A stretch of DNA of 64,000 nucleotides from Tenrec ecaudatus (GCF_050624435.1 NC_134542.1:108359677-108423676); one strand, 5' to 3'; counted from the stretch's first letter, positions 48,301 to 60,545 are shown. Numbers and translations are program-made. Notes: generated by a model not told the origin, from the sequence alone.

Positions 48301-48814
48301 GTGAGTTGCAGAAAGCAGTGAAAGAAAGAATGAGGAAAATATTTTTTAAATAAAAAGATTAAAAATAAAAAGGAAAAGTACAGTGCTCTTAAAGACAAGA
48401 TTAAGTATACTTAGATAAAATAACAATTTCATAAAATAAGTATATCCCCATTTTATAGTAAATGTCACCTGCATAGGTTTACAGTGGTAAATAATTTGAA
48501 GAAATTTCCCTCAACGTATACAACAAAGCCTCTATGAATTGCCGGGTGGGGGTGCGGGTGAGGTGACTGCAGAATGTACAAGAATATTCCAGAAGAACCA
48601 AATGTTAAATATACTAGTGTTATTAATATGAAAATGAAATATTTTAAAATTTAAGTTACTGTTACAGAAATCTTCAAATAAAGAATGGGAGGTTCGTGGT
48701 ATTGTTAATGTATTATCCATTCACGGTGGAGATATGCAAAGACTCTTAGTTTGCAAGTGCACAGGCTCTTAGACTTTACTTTCTTACTGCTTGCCTTTTC
48801 AATTTTTCAGAGTC
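45351..48814. other. intronic DNA, no exon seen
   Basis: Contains an (AG)n run at 45886-45906 and a C run near 47008-47019. Otherwise AT-rich, with no recognised repeat, consistent with older or conserved intronic sequence. Confidence 0.4.
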
Positions 48815-49015
48815 TACTCAAAAGCTCCCTAAATTCAATACAGTCCGACTCATTGTCATCCTGTAGGACAGAGTAGAAGGGTCCCTGTGTGTTTCTGAGA
48901 CTGTAAACCTTTATAAGAGCAGAAAGCCATCTCGTTTTTCCATGGAGTGGATGGTAGATTCATATGGCTTACCTTGCGGTTAGCTGCTCAATTGTACCCT
49001 GACTCGCAATGCCAG
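48815..49015 (-). mobile_element. afrotherian SINE (antisense)
   Basis: 'cctgtaggacagagtagaag', 'gtttctgagactgtaaacct', 'ccttgcggttagctgctcaa' and the degraded head. Confidence 0.8.
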
Positions 49016-49590
49016 CAGGGATAAGGCATGCCATACATACTGGTTTCCTTTGAATTCACCCAGACTAACACATGTTGTTAGTTGCTCTGAGTTGATTTGG
49101 GTTCATGACTGTGAGCAGAGTACAATCCATTTGGCAATTGAGAAAGCCCTTCAGGCCTCTTTCTTGTTGTGAACTTGGATTGATTCCAGCCAACCAACTT
49201 TGATGAGTAATCACGTGTTTGATTTTCTGGTCACAGGTGAAACTCCTGGTGGGATCTCTATCTTCCCTTCATTCTATATGTTATTATCATTTTAAAACTT
49301 CCTGCTAGTTATGTTTCCATCGTGTATGAAATGTACGCTCCTCTTTCTTCAGCTGCGTTCTGATTATAGAGACTCTGTGTATTAAGAAGTACCATGCAGT
49401 GGTATTCATAGATTTCTCTATCTCTTCTCTGGCTGTCTGTCAAACCAATTCTTTCTCAAAAGAGACACATGTCCTTATTTTAGATAGAGTCATTCAAAGC
49501 GTGTAGAATTAATATAAAGTGAAATGCATCAGTATGATGATGTTTGTTAAGTTTATTTAGCAGTAAGTAGAAACCACCAAGACAACTATA

Positions 49591-49672
49591 TGTAAGAGGG
49601 GGCTGCAAGAAGTTTGTGGAAAATTCCATTATCTTTTTAGTCCCTTGTTGCACAGACTCTTTGAAGACTGCT
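49591..49672. mobile_element. short mariner-like MITE (probable)
   Basis: Imperfect inverted ends: 'ggctgcaagaagtttgtgga' at 49601-49620 and 'gcacagactctttgaagact' at 49650-49669. The end motif CTTCAAAAAGTTTGTG-like fits mammalian mariner MITEs. Diverged. Confidence 0.35.
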
Positions 49673-49677
49673 TGTGA

Positions 49678-49679
49678 GT

Positions 49680-49717
<38 letters not shown>

Positions 49718-49724
49718 CGTGCTA
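49678..49724. repeat. (GT)n microsatellite
   Basis: About 18 GT units followed by GCGT units, directly before a SINE. Confidence 0.95.
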
Positions 49725-49731
49725 AATATAT

Positions 49732-49925
49732 GGGAGCCCTGGTAGTGTTGTGGTAATGCATTGGGCTGTGATCCACAAGGTCAACAGTTTGAAACCACTA
49801 CGTGCTCCATGGAAGAAAGCCAGGGTCTCTGCAGCCATGAGCAGGTACAGCCTGGGAAGCTCCTGGGAGCAGTTCTCCCTGGCCGATGGGTTGCTGGGAG
49901 TCAGCATCAACGTGATGGTGGTATG
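49732..49925 (+). mobile_element. afrotherian SINE (sense)
   Basis: Head 'gggagccctggtagtgttgt', 'aaggtcaacagtttgaaacc', 'gggttgctgggagtcagcat' and 'caacgtgatggtgg'. Confidence 0.85.
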
Positions 49926-50041
49926 TTTGAACTGTGCTTATTTGTAACATCTCTGCCTTGGTACCAACACCTGCAAAGACACGAACTGCTTTCATAGAAG
50001 TCAGGTTAGCTTTCCATTTTTATGTATCACAATTTCAAATG

Positions 50042-50094
50042 ATATATGAGGATGTGTCAAAAAGTCTATGAACTTTTGAAAACCCCTCATATAT
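50042..50094. mobile_element. 53-bp foldback MITE, mariner-like ends
   Basis: Arms 'atatatgaggatgtgtcaaa' (from 50042) and 'ttgaaaacccctcatatat' (to 50094) are inverted copies with a few mismatches and almost no loop. The ends read TA-TGAGG...CCTCA-TA, giving a TA target duplication typical of mariner elements. Confidence 0.6.
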
Positions 50095-50194
50095 GTTGGG
50101 CTCAAATTCTATCAGAAAATCAACATGTTTACTTTAGGTAGGTTACAAAGTTTTCTCCAAACCTGTGAAGGGTCTCCATGCTTAATTAGGAAGC

Positions 50195-50404
50195 TAGTAG
50201 AGTCTGATTCTTGGGGATCTCCTATATGTCAGAGTAGAAATGTGGTCCCAGTGGGTTTTCATTGGGGTATGTGCATATCTATATCATCTATATCTATCTA
50301 TATATAAAAATTGCCCACTAAGCCTTTCTTCCCACAGCTCTCTGAATAGACTCCAACCCCCAACCTTTCAGTGAGCAGTTTTGCTTTTCATCGTTTGTAC
50401 CACT
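50195..50404 (-). mobile_element. SINE (antisense) with internal ATCT expansion
   Basis: 'tcctatatgtcagagtagaa', 'gtggtcccagtgggttttca' and later 'aacctttcagtgagcagttt' keep the SINE order. A 'tatctatc'-rich tract at 50276-50306 separates the halves. Confidence 0.55.
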
Positions 50405-50600
50405 TAAGGTCTCACTGCCATGGAGTTATTTTTAACTCACAGGGACCCTCTAAGACAGGAAAGAACTGCTCCCGTGGGTTTCCTATACTGTAAATCTTTA
50501 TAGGAAGAGAAAGCCTCCTTTTACTACCTCCAGAGCAGCTGGTAGCTCCAATCTGCTGCCTTCGTAAGCCGAGCATGTAACCAGATATGCCTCCAAGACT
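50405..50600 (-). mobile_element. afrotherian SINE (antisense)
   Basis: 'tctcactgccatggagttat', 'aagacaggaaagaactgctc', 'tactgtaaatctttatagga' and the head 'taaccagatatgcctcc'. Adjacent to the previous SINE. Confidence 0.8.
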
Positions 50601-53600
50601 CTTTAATATAAGACTAATGAGCTCCAAATGAATGAATATTTTTATTTGGGGAAAGAGCAAATATTGACAGTTTGGGGGTATGGGGTGGATGTAGACAATA
50701 TTAGTATATTCCCCCAAACAGAATAATGTCAAGTGCAACTTTTTATGCATCAAATGAAAACTGCTCTTCTTTGCATTTTAATATTGGATTTTAATTTATC
50801 AAATGCCACATATCTTAACCTATTAACCAGAGATAAAGGAATGAAATTGCAGGATAGCAATCACAAATTTAGTGTATAGGTCTTGGAGATATTTTCTGTT
50901 GTTTGATAAGAAAGGAGATAAAGTTTATTAATCCTTTAATAAACATTATATTTTTGAAAAATTGCATAACAGTCATATTTAGGCCTTCTAGTATTTAAAT
51001 ATTTTATGCTTCTCATTTAAATATCCAATCATACAAGTGACATTATTTCTAAAATATGTTTTCATCACTTTTTAGACAATTTCACATTTATGTCAATAAA
51101 TGTCCTTAAACTCACAGGCATTTGAAAATATGTTTGCAACAACATTCAGTCCTTGTTCAAGCTTTCCTAGGCTCTTTCATTTATTCATCTTACTATGTGC
51201 ATCTGAACTGTCTGGATTCCAGCAAGAGGAATGGGGCTTTGGGAGATTTTGCTACACATCCCAGCGAGGCAGGGTGGAATTGTGAAATTACGAACTCTTT
51301 TCTGCCCATTTTTGTCTGTGTGCCGCTGCCACGGGTTTAGATCTGCATTTCTCTCTTCAGAACTGATCCCGTGGTCTCTTTTTCCCCCTCTGGCATCACT
51401 CCAAGGCCAAGTAAGAAAATAAGTGTTTTTATTGCTAAGTTCTGAATTCGTTGGTACAAAAATAGATTTATTTATTAGTTCTTCGTAGTCTCCATTGATT
51501 TAATCTACCTCTATATAAATGCAGTCCTTTTGACTGGACTTTCTGATTAAATTAATGGATGAATCTGACTATTCATTAAGTGTGAATCAAACCTATTAGA
51601 TAGTAGCCAGTGAGTCCTGGTAAAACTCATATTTCAGGAAGAGCCTGACATTGAATTTTATGGAAAAAGAAACATTGGTAACAGCATACATATTTCTGTA
51701 AAACACTTATGCATGATATTTTGGAACTAGTCATATGTGCTTTTTTTGCCTCTGTACCTATTTAGATAGGTGGAGGAAACATGCTTGTTAGTAATTATAT
51801 ATTTACATGACTATACATACCTTTATGTGATTGGTAGCATAATCATTCAATAAACTGCTAGATTCTGAATACATATGCATTTCAAATTCATTCTTAGAAA
51901 GGTAATTGAAATGGAGAGGCTATGTAAGAGTATTTTCTTCTTCTTTGTTAACTTCATTTTAATCCAATTTGTTTATATTATCTAAATTATTTTTAAGGAT
52001 AAATGCACTTTTTTTAAACAATGACTTAAAAGTCAAAACTTTCTCTAGATGATCCAACTCTAGGGGAACACAGTGTTGTGTAAAATGGATAACCAGGTTT
52101 AGTGTACTTTTCGATGTGCTTCTAATTCTGTTGCTATGCCTTCACATTCACTTCATCTTAGTGTCCAGTGGTGTTTAAGTCATGCAGTGGCTCGAGGACA
52201 AAACTGGGTTCCCTCCTTTGCTGCTCTGATTTCCCACCTGTTCGCATTTAGTTCCTTTTTCAGAAGCATCAGCAGTGGGAAAGACTAACACTTAGGTTGG
52301 TTAGGATCACGTCACTTACTTACACTGCTCAATGATTCTGTCTCTCACACGTACTGTATAGTCACATATTATCACCACTTGGGTTTTATTCTCAAATATT
52401 TCAGGCTAACTGTAAATACACAACCCTTGTCAAAGGTGTCTTTATCTATAGAAATAGAAAAATGTGATTTAAATAAATACTTTCTGAGCAGAGAATAATC
52501 TATTTAACCTCATTTTCAGCTATAAACTTGACTAGATTGTGTGCATACGTTGTTTCCATTCATACATGAATAGCATTATGATGATTATAGAAGATCAGAT
52601 TAAAAATATCTTTTCAGATATGAGCTCTTCTAACTCTTTAAGTCAAAGGAAAAGAAAAGAAAACCTTCCTGAAGACAACAGAGTGGCTAGCTTTGGTAAG
52701 ACATCGGCCTTATATTTCATCTCATAATGCATTCTTGTGAACAGTAAGACATCTCTTCCTGAGTTTCTTGTACCTCATTGTCCTGGCTGGCTTAGCCTTC
52801 AGACCAAAGAGGTGTATTGTTAAAATGTGACCTCATTTTAGTCGAAAAAAGATGTTTCTTCTTTAGTAAGATCAAGGTACAGCAGACGGTCTCTTGTTTT
52901 CGTCTTAGACTCAATGGGATACCCCTTCCCAGCTCTTCTCGCTCGCATTGACTTCCTTGAAGACTTCCAAGAGAGTTAACTTTAGAAATACACACATAGA
53001 GTGCCTTAAAAACGGTTTCTACCGCTGTGATTTTCTTTAATGACAATTTGTCATCTTAGCCTTTCTTCTTGAAAAGAGAACTAAAAATGAAGATAATCGA
53101 AGGAGGAGGAGAAATAAAACTGTTTGTCATTGCTTTCCATGTCCCAAAGGTATTTTAAGATAATTGTGGAAAGGGACAGGTAGAACTAAAAAGATGGCAG
53201 CAAAAATTAGTTTCCAGTGATCTGTTTTCTTTGGAAATCAGGACGCCAAGATGAAAGAATAAAATGGGAGAGACGTCACTTGGCCGGTAGGGGTTTCCTG
53301 AAGGCCAAAAGGCCAAAACATTTAGACACCCCAAACTTTTGCTAAAATATAAATTCTAGAACTTTGAATTCATGGGCTTTAAGAATATCTAAGAAATATT
53401 ATGCATTTCCAAAACTGAACAAAGTGCATTAATTGACAAAAGTCTCCCTTATTAAAATGATCCCATCTACGATGTTGATTTTCAAGACGTTTTCTCATGA
53501 TTAAGTTCTAAAACTATAGTGATAGAAAAACGCCAATGCACTGATGAGATTCTTCCCTCCTCAGAGGAAAAAAGACTGTGGCGAATGAGCATCTGTATTG

Positions 53601-53674
53601 CTGAGAATGCCACTCAAAAATGAAATATGACGTGTCGATTAGATGGCATTTTAAAGGCAAACAGAAAACAATTC
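50601..53674. other. AT-rich intronic DNA, no exon seen
   Basis: About 3 kb almost free of recognisable repeats. Only short chance frames. Could contain conserved noncoding elements, which needs alignment to judge. Confidence 0.4.
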
Positions 53675-53852
53675 TGGCAAGTCCTTTCCAACCCATGGTG
53701 ACAGTGTGTCTGACCAGAATTGCACTCCACTAGGGTTTTGAATGACAGAGGCCTAGAAACAAATGGTGAGCCTTCTTTCTGAAGCACTTTTGGGTGAGTT
53801 TGAACCACTCACCTTCCAGGTAAGAGCCTAGCACTTAATCACTTGTGCCACA
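53675..53852 (-). mobile_element. afrotherian SINE (antisense, old)
   Basis: 'ccaacccatggtgacagtgt', 'ttgggtgagtttgaaccact' and 'cacttaatcacttgtgcca'. Confidence 0.7.
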
Positions 53853-53904
53853 GTTTCAGACCACTTGGCTGCACCCTTTTAGTCTCTTCAGTCTGCATAA
53901 AGAC

Positions 53905-54068
53905 TATCTCTCAACTCCCTATCAAGGTGTTGACACTGACTCACAGTGACCTTTTAGGACAAGGAAGGACTGCCCCTGTGAGTTTCCCAGACCGTAACCA
54001 TGGGAGCAAAAAGTCCACTCTCTTTTACGCAGACCCTTTCCTCGACTTGCAGTAACTACACCACCAGA
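53905..54068 (-). mobile_element. afrotherian SINE (antisense, old)
   Basis: 'acactgactcacagtgacct', 'aggaaggactgcccctgtga' and 'gcagtaactacaccacc'. Confidence 0.7.
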
Positions 54069-54739
54069 TCTATCCTTAGTGCCATAAAATTCCTGTCAGA
54101 CCAATAGAGATAAAGGGCCTTTCTCCAAAAATGAGCAATTTTTAAAATATAGAATTCCAAGCTTAAACATTCTGCTTTTCTCCATTTTTTGGATTCTGTT
54201 CTATATGTATTAATGTTATAATGTCTAGTGAAAAATGCTCTTTCATTCTATTTCGATTTGCTAGTAATAGTGTCAAATATTTGGAAATTATGACAGTGAA
54301 AGAACTCTAATGTTAACACGTTTTCAACTTCATTTGATATTCTTATTGCTGGCAATCTATAGGGTTGAGACAAATCACAGTTTTCTAAATGTGTTTGCGT
54401 GTCTATGTGTGTGTGTTAACAAAGCTAGTTGCAAGAAGAAGATCCAATTTTACAGACTCCTTTAGCCAACTTTGAAAACAGAGATGTAGGCCTGTCCTCA
54501 ATACCTGGCTTGAGTGTAGGCAATATTATATATATGTGAAAACACAGTGCATTGTGCATTGTGTTGTATAACTATTCATTATTTTATTGATCATACTTCT
54601 GTCTTCATATGTTAGTAATAGCAACATACAACTCTTACATTTTCAGGGACATTTCCCCACAGCACCCTGTGAGTAATTTTGACACAGTTTTATTTTTCAC
54701 ATGAACTTTTATAACCCCCATGAAACCCATGTAGTTAAT

Positions 54740-54900
54740 GGTTATTTGTTTACATTCCTTCAACAAGGCTCAGCACATATGTGGTCCATTTTGTTCTAGG
54801 TGTAGGGAATGAACAAAATGAGCGAGTTAAGCAACGAGAATGGTCTCACAGAACTTATATGTTAGTGCTAGAAGAACCGACAGTCAACACATAAGGGGGA
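54740..54900. mobile_element. ancient mammalian repeat (L2-like)
   Basis: 'attccttcaacaaggctcag', 'ttctaggtgtagggaatgaa' and 'cagaacttatatgttagtgc' follow the order of a widespread ancient mammalian repeat (ttcaacaaat...ggcactgttctaggc...gaacaaaa). Family name uncertain. Confidence 0.45.
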
Positions 54901-55198
54901 AAAAGGACCCAACGTTACCGTAACAAGAAAGAACCACTTTCAAGTGGCCATTCAAAGAATGACAGTCAGTTTCTCATCTCCTAGAACAATAGAAGATAAA
55001 ACAGACGCAGGGATGGGAAGGTGTTATGATACTGGACATTTTGATCAAGTGCTCTACAGAGGAATTCTGATAAGAGGGGGCATCAGAAGAGAACGTCAAA
55101 TTCTCCGGGCTTTCTGAAGCCCAGGTAGCTCCCGGACCTCCTGAATATCTTCCCTAAGGTCTCCTTGAAGCCTGAAGAAAACGTCCCCTGTGGTCTTC

Positions 55199-55474
55199 TT
55201 AAATCCAAACACTAATCTGCTCTAACAAGTAAAAGCTGTCTGCCTCAAGTATGAACTTGTTATAGGGAATATCCTCACGGAGTCCAAAACGGCCGCTGCG
55301 GTCCTCGTAGTTACCTGGGAACCTTGGGGTGGGCAGGGAGTTCACCTTTGGCTGGAAGAACAGCACAGAGGAGCGGAGATGGTTGAAAAACCCAGAGTCT
55401 AATCCGCGTTGCTTAGTTGGGTTTTTGGAAACGGAATTGGTATCTGTTTTGCTGTATATATTCTCAACAACCAC
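55199..55474 (-). other. 91-codon protein-like ORF, unrecognised
   Basis: The frame on the - strand has a balanced composition (for example FNHLRSSVLFFQPKV and FPGNYEDRSGRFGL) and lies in a locally CpG-containing patch (about 55280-55320). Adjacent frames stay open to about 55085. It could be a pseudogene remnant or chance. I do not recognise it. Confidence 0.2.
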
Positions 55475-56083
55475 AATAAAGCACAGTTAAAGTTTTTACT
55501 GTGAAAATTACTTTCCAGGCGTGGAGGTGGGGATAGGGGTGGGGTGTGACTCTGATCCTAGAAGTTCATTTTGAGTCCCATGTGATGCGAGGAAGCAGCC
55601 TATGAGCAGATATGAAGAAGGGACTGTTCGGCCTGAGGAAATCTTCCATGAAACCCTTGAAAGGAAGTCATGCTTTTGGGATTGTAAAGAAACACAGAAG
55701 GCCGGTATGTGTCTGTCCGAGGCTAACCAGGGTATGTTCTGGCAGAGGGAAAAGAGACATGGAGGATTGATGATGATGTCGTACTTGTAAAGGTGAGACA
55801 AGGAAAATCGATCAGAGGTTTGGGTTTTCCGATTAGATTGGGTGCCAGTGGGAGACAACAGTGGGAAGTTTTGATCAGTAATGGAATGATTCGAATGCTC
55901 AAGGTTAGAGATTATGTTTGTTGCTGAATGAACGCCAAAAGGGGCCCTGTGATCCGAGTTAGAGGGTTCCTGAACTTGTCTGGGAGCGAGATTGATAAGA
56001 ACTCGGCCATGAGTATACCTGTAGAAGTGAGGCCAAAGTGGAGTAGATATTTGGAAATAAATAAATTGGGAAAGTTTCTATAA
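55475..56083. other. intronic DNA, no exon seen
   Basis: Mixed composition with short frames on both strands, none recognisable. Confidence 0.35.
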
Positions 56084-56303
56084 CAGGGCTTGTCAGCAAA
56101 CTGCAATTCCTAAGCCACATGTGGCTCTTCTGTTTCATGCGTGGCTCAGAAGCAAAACTGAGACTGGACACGAAATGATCAGTTTCACTTTCAGGTAATG
56201 GTAATTCCATGTGCTGGTAAAAATACATGTATGGCTCTCAAATAATTTCTAAATTGTGTGAGAGGCAGGATCGGCTCTTCCATATCAAAGTTTGCCGACA
56301 CTG
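56084..56303. mobile_element. hAT-type MITE with target duplication
   Basis: Inverted ends cagggcttgtcagcaaactg and caaagtttgccgacactg (reverse complement cagtgtcggcaaactttg). Flanked by 8-bp copies ttctataa (56076-56083) and ttttataa (56304-56311), 7 of 8 matching, the length expected for hAT. The interior contains 'gccacatgtggctcttctgt'. 220 bp, non-coding. Confidence 0.8.
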
Positions 56304-59137
56304 TTTTATAACAAAGACAAGCACCATTTGATATGTAGGAGGGCAAGGCATGAACGAGAGTATCTAAACATAATCCTGGAGGTCGCAATTAACTTTCTAC
56401 ATGGAAAAATACATTTGGCTTATTCAAAAATGGATCCATTCTATGTTTCAACACAGGAAACACTGTTTCTCTAGTTACCTGTGTCCTCAAGTGGTTTTAG
56501 TTAATATACGACACTTAGTAACATTCTAAGCACTGAATAAATGTGTCAGTCACCTCACCCCCATAGTCCTCCCCCCCCCCAGTTATTTCTATCAGTATAA
56601 ATAATCAGTATAAAAAGTAGAGGGGTATTGAAAAAGAGGAAGGTTGTCGACGCGATGGTTTTACACGGTGGCTACAACCATGGGCGCAAGCAGGGAACCA
56701 TTGTGAGGACGGGCAGGGTTCACCCATGGTGCCTTGGTCGCTGTGGGCCGGAAACAAGGGGATGACAGGTAACAACAGCAACATCCACCAGCACTTTAGC
56801 AAAAAGACTAGACAGTGACCTAGGTGGAGACTCGTTTTCGGTGTTGTTGTTGTTTGTTTTTGTTTTAGGATCTTCTCGGGACGAGGCCCATGTTTCTTTT
56901 TCCTAATCCCTTCATACGACAGAAGGGATTTTGTACGGAAAGATACATTTTGCCTATGAATGCTTGATGAAGGAACTGCAGGAGAGCTGTGCTCATTGGC
57001 TGTGTCCATTAACCCTTGGACATTGCAAATAAATGTTAGACAAAAAGAGCAGGGGGAGCAAGTGTGGAGAAACCACCAGCCCTGGTTGCCTGCCATGCTG
57101 GGTCTGACCTCTTAGTTAGAGCCTTTGGATGAATCTTGCATGCATGCTCCGCATAAATGCTACAGCACCTCCTATGGGCAGGTCGCAGTGAGGTTTTCAG
57201 TCGGCTGGCGAAAACAGGTAAACAATCCAAACTAAATAAAAAACAAAACATACAGGATACAAACAAACAGATCACCTCGGTTAGCAGTTGGCCAACTTTG
57301 GAGTCTCAAGAAAGGTTGCTTATGGCTACATTAAAACATTCTTGGGTCCATTCAGTCAAGTTTGGAGATTAGAAAGAAAAGGGAATGAGAAAAGTGGAAA
57401 AATCAAAACTAGATGGGCTTTATCAAATGGACAGAAGTTGGCAAATATCAAAGTACAAGAAAGAAGAAAGAATGCAGCGTTTAAAGTACATGCTGTCAAT
57501 AGTAAGCTGGTTGTGATGTTCTCAATTGTACCAAATTGTTTTAAGGTTTCCCAGGATGCCCTCCTTCCCTTCTCTCTTTAAGTTCCTCCTCTCATTCTGT
57601 ACCTTGGGAAAAAGTCAGTGTTTAGTTTAAAAACCTGATATGCAACTCTTCGTTCTAAAATACAAGTCCATCCCTCAAAATATTCCCCTTTATTTTACTT
57701 CATTTCATTCTACAGATCACATAAATAAATGCCGAACAAGCGACTTGGGGTAATTCACCCTTTCCAACATGATTTACCTTATATGACTAAACAATACTAT
57801 TATAGTCGAAACACTTCGCCTTGTTCAGAGATACTACCTGGGATATGCTAAGTGTTCTTTGCCAGTCATGTTTGACAGAACAACCTACCTGGCTAGTTTT
57901 TGAGCATGGTATTTGATTAGATTTAAGGGAAGGCATATACTGACAGTTATTGGGAAAATTTTTTAAGTATCCAAAGCTCAGGCATTTTAACATTTCAGAA
58001 TGCCTCAATAAAATATTGAAGCAAAAGATCTCCACCAATTTATTTAGTTTCTAAAGATCTTGCATGCAAGTTGAGAAAGACATTTACTAGATGCCTGAGT
58101 AGAAATCTAATTTGTGTGTGACTTTAAGTCTAGCCCATTTTTCTTTCATGTTGTCAAAACTCTCATTGATAATTTTCCTCTGAAATTCCAGGACTGAAGT
58201 CAAAATTATGCCTAGAAATAACTTAGACATGAAACACACACTAAAATTTTATTAAACTTTAGAATAATGGAACCAAATGAAATTTGAAGCTTAGATATTT
58301 TGCATTAATATTTCATTTGGAACTCACTGTAAATCGGTTTGCTGTGTACCTTAGCCAAGGGGGGCGCCAAAAACTTTGGAAATGAATTAATCTGAGTAAT
58401 TGACAACAGCAGGAAGGGGAAGGGTTACGTGTATATTTGTGAATGTGAAGCAGGATTTATGCTCCCGAATACAACCCTGCTCACATTTCTCTGAGGCCTG
58501 CCACAGGGCTTTCCTCCCCTCCCACCCCACCCCTCCCTTTCTTGCATAAGGAAAGTACTATGGGAAATGTTTCAAAATGAGTATAAGGTTATTTATATTT
58601 TAGGGAAGGCAAAAAATAATTACTGACTGCACGTTCAGAATAAAAAGCATTTGAGCAGGAGATGTTGTGAACCTTTGGAAAAGAGCTTAGCCCCCTTATG
58701 AAGAGCCAGGGAAAACAAACAAAGCTTATTCAGATAACAGTTGAGCTGGCGAGACACCTGAAAAATCTACCAAGAGCAGGAAAATCACTTACGTCAAAAA
58801 TGAACTTTCAGAGTTTGAAGCAACTGAGTTCACCAAGTTTTATAGATGAATGCCAAAGAGGATTAGCAAAACTCTCTTCTGGGTGAAACGCAGCAGGAAT
58901 GGAGCCATTACAATTGCCATGTCTCAAAATCCTGCTTGAGACTCGCTGTGCATGTGAGCGCCATCTGTAATATGAGTAATACCATTTCCTTAAAAATCAG
59001 CAAATCAGATCAAGGAACCTGAAGTACCAATCTGTGCCTGCTTTTCTCCCCTAGGCAGACAAGAGGAAATGACTAGAAGTATTTATTCTACAGTGTCAGA
59101 GAGCGAAATAACAACAGCCTCTGAGAAACTACGTGGA
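56304..59137. other. intronic DNA, no exon seen
   Basis: A C run at about 56569-56580. Short chance frames. No recognised repeat for about 2.8 kb. Confidence 0.4.
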
Positions 59138-59226
59138 CACAAAGCCTAGTTGCTATCAAGTTGATTCTGGCTCCTATGTCAATTCCATGTACATCAGAGT
59201 AGAACTGGGTTTCCTGAGGTTTTTCA

Positions 59227-59228
<2 letters not shown>
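59138..59228 (-). mobile_element. SINE tail (antisense, partial)
   Basis: 'cctagttgctatcaagttga' and 'catcagagtagaactgggtt' form the tail half, which ends where the (GT)n array begins. Confidence 0.65.

Positions 59229-59269
<41 letters not shown>
59229..59269. repeat. (GT)n microsatellite
   Basis: About 20 uninterrupted GT units adjoining a truncated SINE. Confidence 0.95.
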
Positions 59270-59270
<1 letters not shown>

Positions 59271-59474
59271 TGTTTTATGCTTCCTGAATAGAACTCTGCT
59301 CACTTCTGACTGTGGTCTGCTGAAGGGCTCCCCCACCACACCTTATTTCATAAGGAAATAACTATGGAAAAATATTCAAAATGAATGTAAGGAAAATACA
59401 TACACATAATGCAGACATATTTATTTATAAATTACAGACATTTATAAACACATAGTTATAAACAATATATTATT

Positions 59475-59475
<1 letters not shown>

Positions 59476-59530
<55 letters not shown>

Positions 59531-59544
59531 CCTATCTATCTATC
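59476..59544. repeat. (TATC)n microsatellite
   Basis: About 17 units with a single CCTA variant near the 3' end. Confidence 0.95.
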
Positions 59545-59549
59545 ATCTC

Positions 59550-59645
59550 CAGGCATTTCTCCTGAAGTACCTGTGGACATATTTAAACTTCAAACCTCAT
59601 GGCTAGCAGTGGAACTGGTTAATGGTTTGCACTACCTCGAGACTT
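59550..59645 (-). mobile_element. SINE head fragment (antisense)
   Basis: 'aacttcaaacctcatggcta', 'gcagtggaactggttaatgg' and 'tttgcactacc' resemble the antisense head half. The (TATC)n array takes the place of the tail half. Confidence 0.5.
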
Positions 59646-59984
59646 ATAGAATCAGATAAAAAGTTTGCTTAGATTTCATTGCTCACCATGTTAAGTACTG
59701 ACAGACACTTAAAAGAATTGATCTGATCTTTATTGATGAAAAGCTCAGCTATGTCATAGTTTGCCGATCAGGACTCAAGGTGAATTTAAAAAAAAAAGCA
59801 CTGTGGGATGATGTGATTAGTCTACTGCATTTTTTCTGTCCAAGGAGCAACGAATATTCAACTTGGACTGATTGCGGACTTCGGTGCTTGTGACTCCAGG
59901 TTTATCAGACATTTAGATAATTCACGAGAGATCAGGAATCTACATTTTCTTTTTGCAAAACCCTTTAAGTTGTACACAAACTGA

Positions 59985-60170
59985 CAGGTTGGGTTGCCAA
60001 ATGCAAGGTAACCCATTTGAAACCACCTGCCACTTTGCAGGAGAGAGATGAAGCTTCTTAGCCTTGTAAGGATTACTAGTTTCAGAAGCCCACACAGGCA
60101 GTTCTGCTCCATCATCTAGGCTCACTATGAGTTGAAGTCGATTCCATGGCAATATGTTTGAGTTTGAGAT
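59985..60170 (+). mobile_element. afrotherian SINE (sense)
   Basis: 'acccatttgaaaccacctgc', 'caggcagttctgctccatca', 'tatgagttgaagtcgattcc' and 'atggcaatatgtttg'. Confidence 0.75.
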
Positions 60171-60444
60171 TAGTTAAGATTAAACAAATAAACAAAGAAA
60201 AACACATAAACCAATAAACTAAACATTGTAATGCCCAAATAACCAAACTAGTGGATTCAGCAGAGGTTGGCAACCTGTGATCAGCTGTGGGGCCCTTATA
60301 ATACTGAAATCATGACGTTGGACTGCGTCACAGTGAAGCATACAAATATGTCTACATATAGAGACAAAAATAGTCTCACATGAGTGAGCATGACGTGTTA
60401 TATTACTGTTGCACGACACGGTTTCAGATGTAAGGATACCAAGG

Positions 60445-60545
60445 AGAGAGAGAGTGTGTGTGTGTGTATGTATGTATTTATATATATATATAAATATATA
60501 TATTATATATATATATATATATTATATATATATATATATATATAA
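60445..60545. repeat. compound (AG)(GT)(TATG)(TA) tract
   Basis: Adjacent short arrays of four different dinucleotide or tetranucleotide motifs ending in a long TA-rich, self-complementary stretch. Confidence 0.9.

Noticed and set aside
56569..56580. C run and other homopolymers (47008-47019, 43033-43043)
   Set aside because: Simple homopolymers without associated structure. They may also be length-uncertain in the assembly.
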